Shown piece after piece: positions 22,779 to 34,128 of a DNA stretch of 64,000 nucleotides. The translations under genes were made by a program, and so were the position numbers. Source of the DNA: Ctenosaura bakeri. Lineage: Eukaryota > Chordata > Lepidosauria > Squamata > Iguanidae. The DNA is taken from NCBI GenBank assembly GCA_948474755.1, contig CAOLHI010000646.1:496001-560000 (forward strand), written 5' to 3'. Within the stretch, counting starts at the first letter, position 1; the number at the start of each line of letters is the position of its first letter. The notes beneath the pieces are model-generated. The model saw only the letters and a program-made list of their open reading frames with translations. It was not told the origin of the DNA and ran no database searches.

Positions 22779-23464
22779 AGGGATGGCTGTTATCTGAGCA
22801 AAGCAGGCAAGGCAGCTCAGTCACTGCCTGCTTTCCTCAGATCGCCAGCCTCCCTTCCAGGCAGTGATCTCAGGAAAGCACCTAACCAACCTCATGACTG
22901 CTGCCCAGAAGGGACACCTGCGATTGGAGTGAAGCCGGAAAAGCTGAAGGGGGCAGCAATCGCTTGGCACAGGTTGCTCTGGCCTCACATGCTTTGCTGA
23001 GGCAAAGTAAAGCATGCGGGGCCAGAGCAGGTCCAGCCACATGATTGAGAGGGCTGCCAGCCTTCCTCTCCGTGGGCGATGGCCAGTCATGGCTGCCCCA
23101 GAGGGATGCCACTAACCTCAGCCATGACATAGCCCCTGGGGAGAACTGTAGAATAATTATATTACCTTGCAGAGGGAGCCAGCCACAGGCACAGGCAGCA
23201 CAAGCGGACACAGGTAGCATGAGCCAGTGAGCACAGGCAGCCTCCATCATGCATGCGTGGCTTTATGACATGATTTTCATGTGCCCAGGGGCCCACTGGC
23301 GAATCAGACTTTTGGCGGGTCCCGGAGGTGCCAATTTTAAAAAGTGAAAAAAACCATGGTTGGTGGATTTGAAAGATTTGATTTGTCATTTTGGCACCAG
23401 GATTCAGATTCCCAAATCTGGAATCCTTGCCCAGGATTTGAGGATTCGGTTGGCTCATCACTAG

Positions 23465-26399
23465 TTTTAATTATATGGTGCTCTGAGATCTTATGATTGC
23501 GGGCAAGATAGAAAAATATGTTAATAAATATTTTAATTGATCAATCAAAGAATAAATATGGATTCAGTGCTTTTCATTATAGAGTTGGACTTTGATGCAC
23601 TGATTTAACAAAGAGGTGATCTGATAGGCAACAGAGATCTTATTTTCAAAGGATGTGGTGGCTGTCGTGCTACTAACACGTTCTAAAACATATGGGCATA
23701 AAAAGAGATTTAGCTATGATAATTTCTCACAGGTTATTAAATTGAACCTTGAGTGATCTAGGTGAAGTTCCTATTCACAAAGAAGTCCCAACACATTGTT
23801 TAACAGACATGTAAAAATCCAATAGCTTTGACACTTTCAAAAAGAAAGAGTTGCAAATGGAACACTGGAATATGTTAGAAATACAACTATGCCTGGTATG
23901 ATGTGTATTGACCCACATCAATTTCCTTACTCAAATATATTTTAGAACCATGGTTCATACTGGTTTTAAGGAGGAGCTTAGAGGTCAAGTGTCACAACTT
24001 GGTCTGATTTCAAGATATGTCAGGACTATTTGTGATTGGTGTCTAAGATAGTATCTTTCTTAAAAATGTTCACCAACCTGCAAGCGTTAGCTTGTTTCTT
24101 TTAACCATAGTGTATTGGTTCACCTTGCTGCCTTGTTACCTTATCTCTGTATAGCTGTATTTATATACCTTTTAGCAGCATGGAGGCCATATCCTAAGAG
24201 CCTAAATTGTTTCAGTACGTGTTTGAATTTATCCATCACATAGTCAGGGTCAATTTCATGGATCCTTTCTAATTTTTGGTAATGTCCTTCCCAGCTGAGC
24301 AACAATTTAGCACAAGGAAATAATGGCATTTGTCCTACCTAATTGGTTTCTGTACTCAGATGCTTACTGAAATGGGTTGAGATCTCTCCACAGAAAGCAA
24401 CTCCCATGCAATAAGTATGACTGGAACCTATGAACTAAATCTAATAACTTGGCCATTCAACCAATTAGATTAACATATAACATATATTTGATATAAGGGG
24501 TCTACTTTAGTTGGGGTTAGCAACTGGATTTGGGTTAGCACTTTGCCTTTAGCCATTACTTCACCCCTCTGTCTCACAAGGGTTTCCCATAATTAAATTT
24601 ATCATAGATAGGCCCTGCTATGCCTTTAGCAAGAACATGCCAGCAAAAGAAGAATTCCTAGCAACACTTGTGAATATATATTCACTAAGACAGTTTACAG
24701 TACTAAGAATGTAGTGCTTCAGATCACTAAACTTCATGTTTATGCTTTGTGTTAGAGTTCAGGCCAGATTGCATGTAGTTAATGTGTCAATATAAAGCAG
24801 CAGAGGATTCGCTTCAATAACTATCAACCAGGGCTAAGTGAGCCAGATAAGTGACTGCAAATTCTTAGGAAAATATCTCCCTAAAGCCTTGTTTAGTATT
24901 TCTTTTCTGGATGAAGCAATTTGAGGACTTGGTTTCCTGTTTATTGCTTGAACGGTCACCTGATTTACACATGCATTCTGCTGGATTTGAGCATGCATAT
25001 TTGTGAGTACAATTGGCATTTTCATCCATTAAAGAATAGCTAGCACAAGAGGGAAAGCATTAGATAGATTTTATCTCATAGCCTCTAATTCAAATTTAAA
25101 ACTTCAGCAAGACTGTTCATTGGGCATTATCCATGTGATAAAAGTTGTTTGGACAACTCTGGACAACTTTCAGGCCTAGTTCTCAATGGAGGGTAAACCA
25201 TGGTCCAAATATACACTTCAGACACTGGGAGCTTACTTGGTCGCTTACCATCCAACTATCACCAATGAAAATAAGTGAATGTCTACATTACCTCTGCTGT
25301 AATGCTGCAGGTCCTCAGCAATCATCGCTATTTCTCTTTATTTTATACTACATTAATTTGGATCACAAAACAAATTAAAACAGTTTAAAAACCAAGTCTT
25401 TGTATATTCATTTTGATAAAAGATCTATTAGAAAAGCAGAGCTGTACCACCATGTCTTACAGACACCTCTAAATATAGCTCAGCAATTGTTGTGTGAGAA
25501 ATAACAGACCTTACATTGAACTTACACTGAACTGCCTTTACATTTATATGCCTGCATTTATATGCAGGTAATTTGCCAACAAGATAATTAACTCCCTAAA
25601 CAGAAATTGTGGCTACACACTACACTTACCTGTGAATAAGTCTCATGGACCTCAATGAGCCATACTTCTATGACTAGTACAGAATCATACTGTAACTTGC
25701 TAGGAGTCAAGGAAGAGGGCCAACTCTTATAAAAAATTCTAAAAATTCTAGAAGTTCAGATGAATAGAAAATTAAACCTCTCTCCCCCATGTTTTGTAAC
25801 ATCTTGCCTGATGGAGATGTGGCAATTTCAAAAGCTTGCTTACAACTTGGGTTTGCCTTTATGTTCCTGAGACACAAACATCTCACCAGCTCAGATATAC
25901 TTTAACAAGAACTAGAGCTTCGAGTCTAGCCTTACACAACAGGCTGGCACTGCAGAAAACAGTAATGATTGCAGAAGGCATGATTTAGGTTGTTTTACCC
26001 TTTAACAATTACAGAGAAGAAAATAATGTAGTGGTGAGATCATTACCAATGAAATCGTAATCCTTCCTTTTCACCAAGACTCGAACAGCACAGAATTAAT
26101 CTTTAAGAAGAGGCCAATGGCTATTTAAAGGAAATTTGTCTTTATTATTGTTTCTCCCATCTCCTGAAATCATTCTTCACAGAATAGCTTAAGAAGCATA
26201 AAAAAGAGATAGTTCCTGCTGAAACTGATTAGTGATTTAAGAGGGGGAGCCCTGCTGGACATTATGTAGATGAAGAGGACTTACCTTTCTCACTTGGTAT
26301 CTCAATTACTTAAAATTGAAGAACAGAGTGAAATCAATGTAGCAAAGCTGTGTGAATTTGATGGAAGTTCTACCCCAATGTAACCATCTGTAGCTGAAG
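23465..26399. other. No recognised gene
   Basis: AT-rich, with frames under 90 codons and no recognisable domain. Only the short repeat at 25,610-25,696 is identified. Confidence 0.45.
25610..25696. repeat. Short palindromic dispersed repeat, copy 3
   Basis: Contains CTTACCTGTGAATAAGTCTC and CAATGAGCCATACTTCTATGA, the facing arms of the repeat described at 4,388. Diverged; boundaries approximate. Confidence 0.45.
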
Positions 26400-27215
26400 A
26401 GGTCATTTTTTGAGAGAGGTAATATAAATAGATTTAATAATTCAACATAGTTCTTAGGATATAGAACTTCATCCCAAGGGAAGCTCAACTGGACCTCTCT
26501 GCTGTCTTTTGTCATCAGGCAAAGACCTGCTTATTCAATCAATGCTTCAACCTTTAACCAGTGGGGGTAGAAGGATGTGCAATGACTGTGACATACTTTA
26601 ACACATTGGCCCTTTTCACACCTTACCTCATTGCGGCAGTGGGGAGCGGCGCTCGCGCGAGCAGCCACTCACGCGAGCTGCTCACGACAGCCCTTTTTGC
26701 CTCCCGCATTGCCTTCCTTCTAGCTTGACTGTGGCACTCACGCCCCACCCCTTCCTTCCATAGTGCAGTCTGGGAGCTGTAGGCTGCACGGGGGAAGGAA
26801 GCGCCACCGCCCCTACTCACCGAAGCACTGCACACAGGTAAGTGAGCGAGGGCACCGCAAGCATTGCGCAAGCACGCAGTATTTTTGGCTTAAAGCTGAA
26901 AATGAAAAAATGCGCACGTGCCCCGCTTTAGCCTCGTGAGCGTCGCGTGAGTGGGAGTGCGTCATACGGAGCGATGCTCCCACTCACGCGATGCTCAAGG
27001 GGCGCTAGTGCAAAAAAAAAAAAGCATGCGAAAAGGGCCATAGTATCTGTATTACAATTATCAGTGGACTGGTTGTCTAATGGTTTTAAAACTTTTGTAT
27101 AACATATTGTTTTAGCGCCCCCCCCCCCGCTTTAACTTATGTTGTAATATGTTATGAGTTCTACATGGGGACAAAAAGCAAGATAGAAATCAAATAAATA
27201 AATGAATAAATTTAA
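26400..27215 (+). repeat. L2-like LINE 3' end, split by a MITE
   Basis: The left part (to 26,607) reads CATCCCAAGGGAAGCTCAAC and on, the 3' coding/untranslated segment seen in lizard L2-group LINEs. The right part (27,040 on) continues with an AT-rich untranslated region and ends in AATAAATAAATG-like repeats near 27,215. The MITE at 26,608-27,039 separates them. No frame remains. A C run lies at 27,119-27,128. Confidence 0.55.
26608..27039 (-). mobile_element. MITE family B, copy 1 (432 bp), with perfect internal hairpin
   Basis: Termini GGCCCTTTTCACACC and GCATGCGAAAAGGGCC are inverted. GC/CpG-rich inside. A 14-base perfect stem (26,944-26,957 with 26,977-26,990, CGCGTGAGTGGGAG) closes a 19-base loop. 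The GGCTTAAAGCTGAAAATG segment matches GGCTCAAAGCCGAAAATG in the copy at 37,754-38,174, which lies in the opposite orientation. No coding capacity. The superfamily is not settled because the flanks show no clear target duplication. Confidence 0.7.
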
Positions 27216-28737
27216 ATAAATAAATTTAAATTTAAAAAGTGAATTCTTTCTCACTGCTGCTGCCGCCGCCACTGCTACTAAACATTTCTCGTTCTGGGTG
27301 TTGAAGGCCCTGTGCAGAACACAAATGCAGCACAATCGCTGCTTTCATAGAGCTCACAGTTTTCCATTCATTAGATTTTGAAAGGTTGCATACAAAATAA
27401 AATATCAGAACAGCTGCATTAAATTTTCTTAGAGCAAGAAAATAAGGCTTGCCACATACTATGGGGATAAACCTGCATTCCTTAAGCCAGAAAACTTCAA
27501 CCAGAATGTATGACAACCATTAAAACTTGTTTTTAAAGGAGGGGAGAAGAACAGGAGGTGCGTCAAGGATTTGGTTACTTATATCTCACTGCAACATTAT
27601 TTCATTGCTTTGTGTATTTGTAGATAATTTTTATAATCTTTTTAAATCATTAAGGGCATTCCAATTCTCCTTAGAACAAACTTTTCTTTTACTTTTCTTC
27701 TTTCACCCATATCTCTCAACCATAGCTCCTACTTCAAATAACAGGTGGCTTTAAAAATTCAAAACATTATTCTATGTTGTATCTCTTAATTTCAGTGCAG
27801 CCATCACATTCCATCGTCAAGAATCCCCTCTTCCTCCTTACTTCTTCCAATTTCATTTTGCCTATTTCCAAGATTAGGTATTTGAATTTTGTGTGAATCT
27901 TTTACCTTTCACTGAAATCCCATAAGGAAATCGCACCATGTGCACATCAACACATTGTTCATGCCCCTTCCCCTCACACAATTGTGTGAGAAGTCAAGCA
28001 GGGCTGTACTCCTTGCCCTCCCAATACATCAAACATTTGGACAAGTTTAAAGATTCTATGAGTCTGAGCTGTTCTTGCTGTTTACCTTGTTACAAGACAT
28101 CTTTCAAGCATCAACTACTATAAAATCAAGTCTGCTCTACTTAAATTTTGCAATTTCTTTTTCAACAGCATATTTTATGAAAAAACCCTGGTATCTCTAG
28201 AGAACAGTTGTATCATTTGTAGAAGTTTGGGTAGTGTGAAGACTGGATCTACCAAAAGTAGCTCTTATCTCTAAGAAATCCATATCAGATTCACTGCTTA
28301 TTTGTTCAGTCTGTAGATCTAGCTCTTGTAATCAGTCTTTTCACCTGCAGCTGACATCTTTGGTTTTTCTCCTAGTTCTCTTTACCTTGTGTAATAGTTA
28401 CTGACTTTCTCATAAATCCATGGAGAATAGAGATTATTCACAGTCCTCCTACCCAGGTTCTGCTGTCTAAGCAGATGACTTTCAGATGTACGTGAGGGCA
28501 ATAACTTCATTAGGCCAGCTCAGAGGTCAAAAAACAGCATGCTTGAGTTATTGAGATTACCAGATCTCTTCTTCAGGGAAGATGCTATAAATAGTGTTGG
28601 GCAGGGAAGAGGTGGAGTGATAAAGCTCACCTGATGTTGATGTCATGAGGCATGCACAGCCAGAGTCAAAAAAGGAAATAAGCTGCAGGAGACTGTAATC
28701 TCTTTTCAAGTTATATCAACACACATGTAGAACATAT
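27216..28737. other. No recognised feature
   Basis: AT-rich, with a short CTGCTGCCGCCGCCACTGC patch at 27,257-27,275. No supportable gene. Confidence 0.45.
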
Positions 28738-29198
28738 GAGCCAGCATAATGTAGTGGTCTATCTATTGGACTAGGTGTCTGGGAGACTAGGGTTCTATTA
28801 TCTGCTCAGCATTGGAAATCCACTGGATGAGTTTCGATAAGTCACACTCTCTCAGCTTCAGAGGAAGTCAATGGCAAAGTTGTTTTATTGTGTGCCTTCA
28901 AGTAATTTCTGACTTATGGCACTCCTAATGCAAACCTACCACAGGGTTTTCTGGTTAGAAAAGGGTGGGTTGTCCTTGCCATTCTCTCAGGCTGTGACCT
29001 GCCCAAGGTCACCCAGTGGTTTTCCATGGTCAAGTAGTGATCCAAATCCTGCTATCCCAGTGTCCTAGTGCAACACTCCAACCACTCTACCACACAAAGT
29101 CCCTCTGAATAAATCTTGCAGAGAAAATCCCTTAATAGGTTTGCCTTAGGATCACCCTAAGTTGGAATTGACTTGAAGACACACAACAACAGCAGCAG
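28738..29198 (+). mobile_element. tRNA-derived SINE (+), split by a second SINE
   Basis: The head GAGCCAGCATAATGTAGTGG is the tRNA-like A-box region, followed by GGGAGACTAGGGTTC (B-box-like), the body CACACTCTCTCAGCTTCAGA, then after the inserted SINE the rest of the body (CCCTCTGAATAAATCTTGC) and the tail ACTTGAAGACACACAACAAC. This is the SINE type with (CAA)n tail common in iguanian lizards; I do not assign a formal name. It would be mobilised in trans by a LINE. Confidence 0.82.
28881..29094 (-). mobile_element. SINE of the same family (-) inserted in the preceding SINE
   Basis: Reverse orientation: starts TGTTTTATTGTGTGCCTTCA and runs to CCAACCACTCTACCACA. CAAAGT flanks both sides (28,875-28,880 and 29,095-29,100). 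It interrupts the body of the host SINE at ATGGCAAA, exactly where the family sequence should continue with CCTCTGAA. Confidence 0.8.
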
Positions 29199-29640
29199 GA
29201 ATGACATACATACATATGCAATTAATAAATTGTACTGCTGTTGCAGCCAATTTCACAATCCCCACATTTTCTTTTTAAAAAATCTTACCCACTACACACC
29301 TAGATAACAACACTGGAGTACATTGCACGGTGACTTTATGGCACTGACATGACTCTCAACCATAGCCCTGCCTCCTGCAATATGATTTTATAATCAACAA
29401 TTTTATCTTCATGAATTGGCAGAATATTTAAAAAAAATGTTTGCTATATCAGGAGAAAACTACTACATTTTAAAATGAGACCCACTTAAACCACTAACAC
29501 ACATGGACACACACAGAGAGAAACAGACAAATAAAAAAGAACTCTTAATTTTGCAACTAACATTTTTTGACTGGCAAAGACTCAGTACTATCCAATCACA
29601 GCTACACTATACTCACATATTTCTGTATTTTCTTAATATC
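29199..29640. other. No recognised feature
   Basis: AT-rich, with CACACACAGAGAGAAACAGA-like simple sequence near 29,505-29,525. Confidence 0.45.
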
Positions 29641-29732
29641 CAAAAAACCCTGTGATAGGTTTGCTTTAGGGTCTCCATAAATCAGAAATGACTTGAAAGC
29701 ACACAACAAACAACAACAACAACAACAACAGC
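29641..29732 (+). repeat. SINE 3' fragment (+)
   Basis: Begins at AAAACCCTGTGATAGGTTTG and continues through ATAAATCAGAAATGACTTGA to (CAA)n. It is the last 90 bases of the same SINE family; the tRNA head is missing. Confidence 0.78.
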
Positions 29733-32619
29733 TTTCTACCTGGAAGACCCAAGCAATAACTTTGAAATGAGCCTGGAACTTCTTTCTTCAGAGAGAGGGC
29801 CTGTCAATCATTGCTATAATTTAAATCAATCACTAAAGCACTGACATGATATGGAAGCAGGCTAGTTGCTTGTAAAACAAATGGCCAGAACAGTGGCTGT
29901 GCTTTTGCTTCGTATCCTGAATTCTGTCAATACTGCCATTAGTAAAACCTGGAAGTGACTGCAAGCAAACCCATTCCTGGAAAAGCCACACTAGAAATAA
30001 GATCCTTCACACAAAAACCTTTATCCCATTCGGTTTATATGATCATTAAATTTCTAGGATGTTCTAATCTTGTAAAAATTTCCATAAGCAGTACCATTAA
30101 ATCAGACCAATTGTTATCCATCAGAGCTGCCTATTGGCCCAGGGAGGTTCTCTTTCAGAAAGTTCAAGACTGGCAACTAGACTCTGAGTTGGATTGGTCT
30201 CAGAGAGCCCTCTAAGCCTCTGGCTGTCTACCTGGATGAGTTTGTGAGTGTGAATTTGTGTGAATGATACAATAAATTCATTTAGGATGAGGAAAGTCAG
30301 GCATCACCATTAACCCCCTGCTGCTGTGGACGCACATCACTTTGTGCCACATGGTAGGCCATGTGGTACAAACTGATGTTGGAGCTTTCCAGGCTATTTT
30401 GTTGCCTTTTGGTCTAGCAGAGGATCTTTCCTTTTAATCAGGCAATAAAATGTCTTGGGGTTTGTCACATCTATAAGCATCCACTTGGCTAGCTCACTGG
30501 AAACCTCCCCACCTTCCCTAGTGAATGGATAATGGGAGTGGAAATAATTGAGATGTAGTTGGTGCGGATGGGTCAATGCTATACCTCTTCCCTCAGGAGT
30601 TCATGCCAATAGTTTTAGTAATGCTTTGTGTCAGCTCTTGATATAACCTTTGTATAGAATAAATTTTAACTAGTGAACATGTTTCTTTATCCAATCTGCT
30701 GGTCTGAATTCAGGATCTGAACTTGCCAATGATATAGAAGGCTGTCTTCCTATTGATGCTCTTGCACAAATCCTGCTTAAAATAATTGGGGTTGTGTGAG
30801 AGCAGTGCTCAGGGCACCAAGCCTGTATTTTATTTCAATGCCACACTAACTCTTCTGTAAGACCAATGTGGGATTTGTATCTTTACAATCTGCAATTAAC
30901 AAAGTCTTTCAAAACTATATGCGAGATTTCTCATATCTACTATATAACCATTGGGCATTGGTTCTTAATTACAAAGTTTCCCATAATCTCGTTTTTCATT
31001 AGTTTGGAAATGAACCTTATGAAATCATTATTATACTCTTTGGCAGTCAGTCATCAACTCTGATGGTGGATATATACAATTATTTCCTAAACATGTCCTT
31101 CCTGACATTCTGCAGTGAGCACACTAAAAGCAAATTTGTACATCTACTTTTTATGAGATACTGCACTACTGTAGCTGAGGTTTGGTTAATTAAAGATTTT
31201 ATGACACACTAAAAGATACAAAGCAGAGTAAACAATGCAGTACACAGAATGAAAGGATGCATAAACATGCATCAGCTTCATGGGTCTTCCCTATGACTCC
31301 TGGAAAATGCTTCTAACAATTATTCCATTCTGCTTGCATGGTGCCTGCACAATGACCTTGGTCAGCAGTTTCAAGAGTAATGCATCAATATGTGATGAAA
31401 TTTATGAATTAATGTTTGTGACTCAGGCCATCTTTTAGTTATAAACAACCATTTATTAATCTCTGCTATGGTATCCATTCATTAGGATGCATTATACATA
31501 GTAGTAAGTCAGGGTGGGAAATTGATGTACTTAACTCTGCCTATTTTCCTGTATGTAGCATTTTCACAGCTATATCCAAAGATCTCGGGCAGGATACATT
31601 TATTGCATATAAAGTATTTCCTGATCAAGTGAAAAGACAAGAACCCATCAAGTGTATTGCTTGCAATATAATTAACATCATTGGCAACATCTTACAGCTT
31701 AATGTTTTCCCCAATCCTATGGAGGACTAGGGATTTTTTATTTGCTAATCCTCTCAACTACTGTATCAGCAAATAAGTACAGGATCTGGCACAAAGACCA
31801 GATGAAGAAAAGCAGTGAAGTGTAAAATGAGTACACAGGCTTGAAAAAGCAGGAGAGGAAATGCGCTGTGATGGGAATATAAAGGTCAGGATAGTTCACC
31901 CACATGTGGGTGCACACAAATGCACACAGACATACACAAATGTTTTCCATATATTTCTTCATTATAGCAAGCTCATACAATAAGAAGAATACAAAAGCAA
32001 ACAAGGAGGCCCCATTGTGGTATATTAATAGGCTGTCAGATTTGGATAAGGGAGACCTGCATTCAACTATCCGCAACAGCAAACAAATTTTATTTACTAA
32101 AGCATTTGTCAGGTTTAATTGTTGGCAGTAATTTTTAATTTGTTGTCAATTTATACCAATATCAACCAGAATCCTGTTGGGGAATGACATCTTTGTAAGC
32201 GGACTTACATATGCAAGAAGTAAAACTGCGCAGTTGCATAATCTCCATATTCAGTAGAGGGCTGCTGTTATGTTTCTATGCAGCAGAGCCAGCAAAATGG
32301 GACCAAAGCACAATAGGTCCAATGTGTGTCTGTTCTGATGTACATCACATCAGTCCTGATATGCATTCCATTGGTCCTGATGCACAATAGGCACCAATAC
32401 AGACTAGGTAGTTTTACTGATGTCCTGTTATGCATATTCTTAATTCAATAAGCAGGTTTCTTAGTACCTCTGCTACATAATTAGGTTACAAAAAGGTATG
32501 CAAAGTTGTGTATACCTAGCTGCTATATAGCTAGGTATACATGAAAGTACATAACAGATCATATAGAATTCTGGTGAATATATTTTAATTTGCCTTTCTT
32601 CTTAGTTTCTGGCTCCTCC

Positions 32620-32620
<1 letters not shown>
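29733..32620. other. No recognised gene
   Basis: AT-rich single-copy-like sequence. Frames reach 114 codons on the minus strand (31,738-32,082), a hydrophobic low-complexity reading with no known domain. A locally repetitive patch with TCCTGATRTGCAT words lies near 32,330-32,390. Confidence 0.4.
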
Positions 32621-32667
<47 letters not shown>

Positions 32668-32734
32668 TCCTTCCTTCCTTCCTTCCTTCCTTCCTTCCTT
32701 CCTTCCTTCCTTCCTTCCTTCTTTCTTTCTTTTT
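32621..32734. repeat. (CTTT)n/(CCTT)n microsatellite
   Basis: About 49 bases of CTTT, then about 50 of CCTT, then CTTT again. It produces the Lys/Glu/Arg and Ser/Phe/Leu low-complexity frames on the two strands, which are not genes. Confidence 0.95.
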
Positions 32735-33084
32735 CAGTGAGGGAATCTTGTAGAAGGATGGATAGTAGCGGTGTTGTTAAACACTCATGCACAAACACAG
32801 AGATTAATAGCCCTGCTCAGATATCAGAATCATTGGGTAATCCTGGGCAATTCACTGTTTCTTATTCTAAATAATCTCACATAATTTGTTTTTTAAAAAA
32901 ATCTAAAATAGGAAGAGGGTTGGATACAAATGGGCAATGTGATATATGGGTCTTGTCCCAATGTCTACTTTGTGGAAGCATCTTTATTAGAATAGCCAAA
33001 AAGGCACAAAAAGTTATGTTCAAGCTTTTGAAACCAAGTTTCTTCATTGGGCCAAGAGGGTTTCAAAAGGCATGCAGGGTAAAA
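32735..33084. other. No recognised feature
   Basis: About 350 bases between the microsatellite and the CR1. Nothing identifiable. Confidence 0.4.
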
Positions 33085-34050
33085 AGGGTAGTGATGGTGA
33101 TAGAGTCACAGAAAGGGGTCCTCACCAATGGCTGCTTTTCATCCTGGAGAGAAGTGACTGTGGGGTGCCACAGGGTTCTGTCCTGGCCCCAGTGCTATTC
33201 AACATCTTCATCAATGACTTGGATGAAAGAATAGAGGGCATGCTGGTCAAATCTGGAGATGACACCAAATTGGGAAGGGTTGCTAATACACCAGAGGACA
33301 GGATCAAAATTCAAAATGACCTTGACAGATTGGAGAGCTGGGTCAAAGCTAAGAAAATGAATTTCAATAGAGAGGAATGTAAGGTCCTACACTTAGGCAG
33401 AAGAAAATGAAATGCACAAATATAGGAAAAGAGACATGTGGCTGGATAACAGTACATGTGAAAGGGATCTAGGGGTCTTGGTGAACCACAAGCTGAACAT
33501 GAGTCAGCAGTGTGATCTGGCAGCCAAGAAAGCCAATGCGATTCTTGGTTGCATCAATAGGAGTATAGTGTCAAGGAAGGTAATAGTACCACTCCATTCT
33601 GCTTTGGTTAGACCTCATCTAGAATACTGTGTCCAGTTCTGGACACCTCATTTCAAGAAGGGTATTGACAAGCTAGAACATGTCCAGAGGAGGTCAACCA
33701 AAATGGTGAAGGGTCTGGAAGCCATGCCCTATGAGGAGTGTCTTAAAGAGTTAAGTATATTTGGTCTGCAGAAGAGAAGGTTAAGAGGGGACATGATAGT
33801 CATATTTAAATATTTGAAGGGATGTCATGTCGAGGAGGGAGCAGGCTTGTTTTCTGCTGCTCCAGAGACTAGGACAAGGAGCAATGGATTCAAACTACAG
33901 GAAAGGAGATTCCACTTAAACCTCAGGAGGAACTTCCTGACAATCAGAGCTGTTCAGCAGGGGAATATGCTGCCTCAGAGTGTGGTGGACTCTCCTTCTT
34001 TGGAGGTTTTTAAGCAGAGGCTGGATGGCCCTCTGTTGGGAGTGCTTTGA
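33085..34050 (+). pseudogene. CR1 ORF2 reverse transcriptase remnant
   Basis: The first frame (to 33,410) has GVPQGSVLAPVLFNIFINDL and a mutated active site, SGDDTKLG where CR1 normally has FADDTKL, then [14 protein letters not shown] and NREECKVLHLG. The second frame (33,412-34,050) continues with [45 protein letters not shown] and [12 protein letters not shown] stop/frame change at about 33,408 separates them. The two acidic residues of the active site remain, but N-terminal domains are gone and the gene is dead. Confidence 0.85.
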
Positions 34051-34128
34051 TGTGTGTTCCTGCATGGCAGGGAGTTGAACTGGATGGCCCCTGTGGTCTC
34101 TTCCAACTCTATGATTCTATGAATCTTG
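33085..34128 (+). mobile_element. CR1 LINE, 5'-truncated
   Basis: Ends at 34,128 with CCAACTCTATGATTCTATGA, the CR1 3' repeat. It covers the RT palm to the C-terminus. Same subfamily as the copy at 21,880 but more diverged, with stops and a frame change. The 5' boundary is approximate. Confidence 0.85.

Larger units (their letters stand above)
21391..23464. mobile_element. hAT-like non-autonomous DNA transposon (about 2.07 kb) carrying a CR1 insertion
   Basis: Ends TAGGAACGGGATGAATC and, reversed, TAGTGATGAGCCAACC, both close to the TAG-nnATGGGC termini of hAT elements. Each end runs into GAATCC/GGATTC-rich arms. The flanks share TTTTAAT(TA): 21,385-21,393 and 23,465-23,473, fitting an 8-base hAT duplication. 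Internally there are two copies of a block beginning TTACCTTGCAGAG (21,721 and 23,162) and of a block ending GCCCAGAAGGGA or CACCCAGAAGGGA (21,802-21,877; 22,838-22,914). No transposase frame is seen. The CR1 lies inside, so this element is older. Confidence 0.6.

Noticed and set aside
28738..28810. tRNA gene (A- and B-box-like sequence)
   Set aside because: It is the tRNA-derived head of a SINE followed by SINE body and (CAA)n tail, not a folding tRNA; the same applies to the other SINE heads.
31738..32082. A 114-codon hydrophobic minus frame as a membrane protein gene
   Set aside because: Low-complexity reading of AT-rich DNA with no neighbouring gene structure or known family.
32559..32874. 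Lys/Glu/Arg-rich and Ser/Phe/Leu-rich frames on opposite strands
   Set aside because: Both come from the (CTTT)n/(CCTT)n microsatellite.
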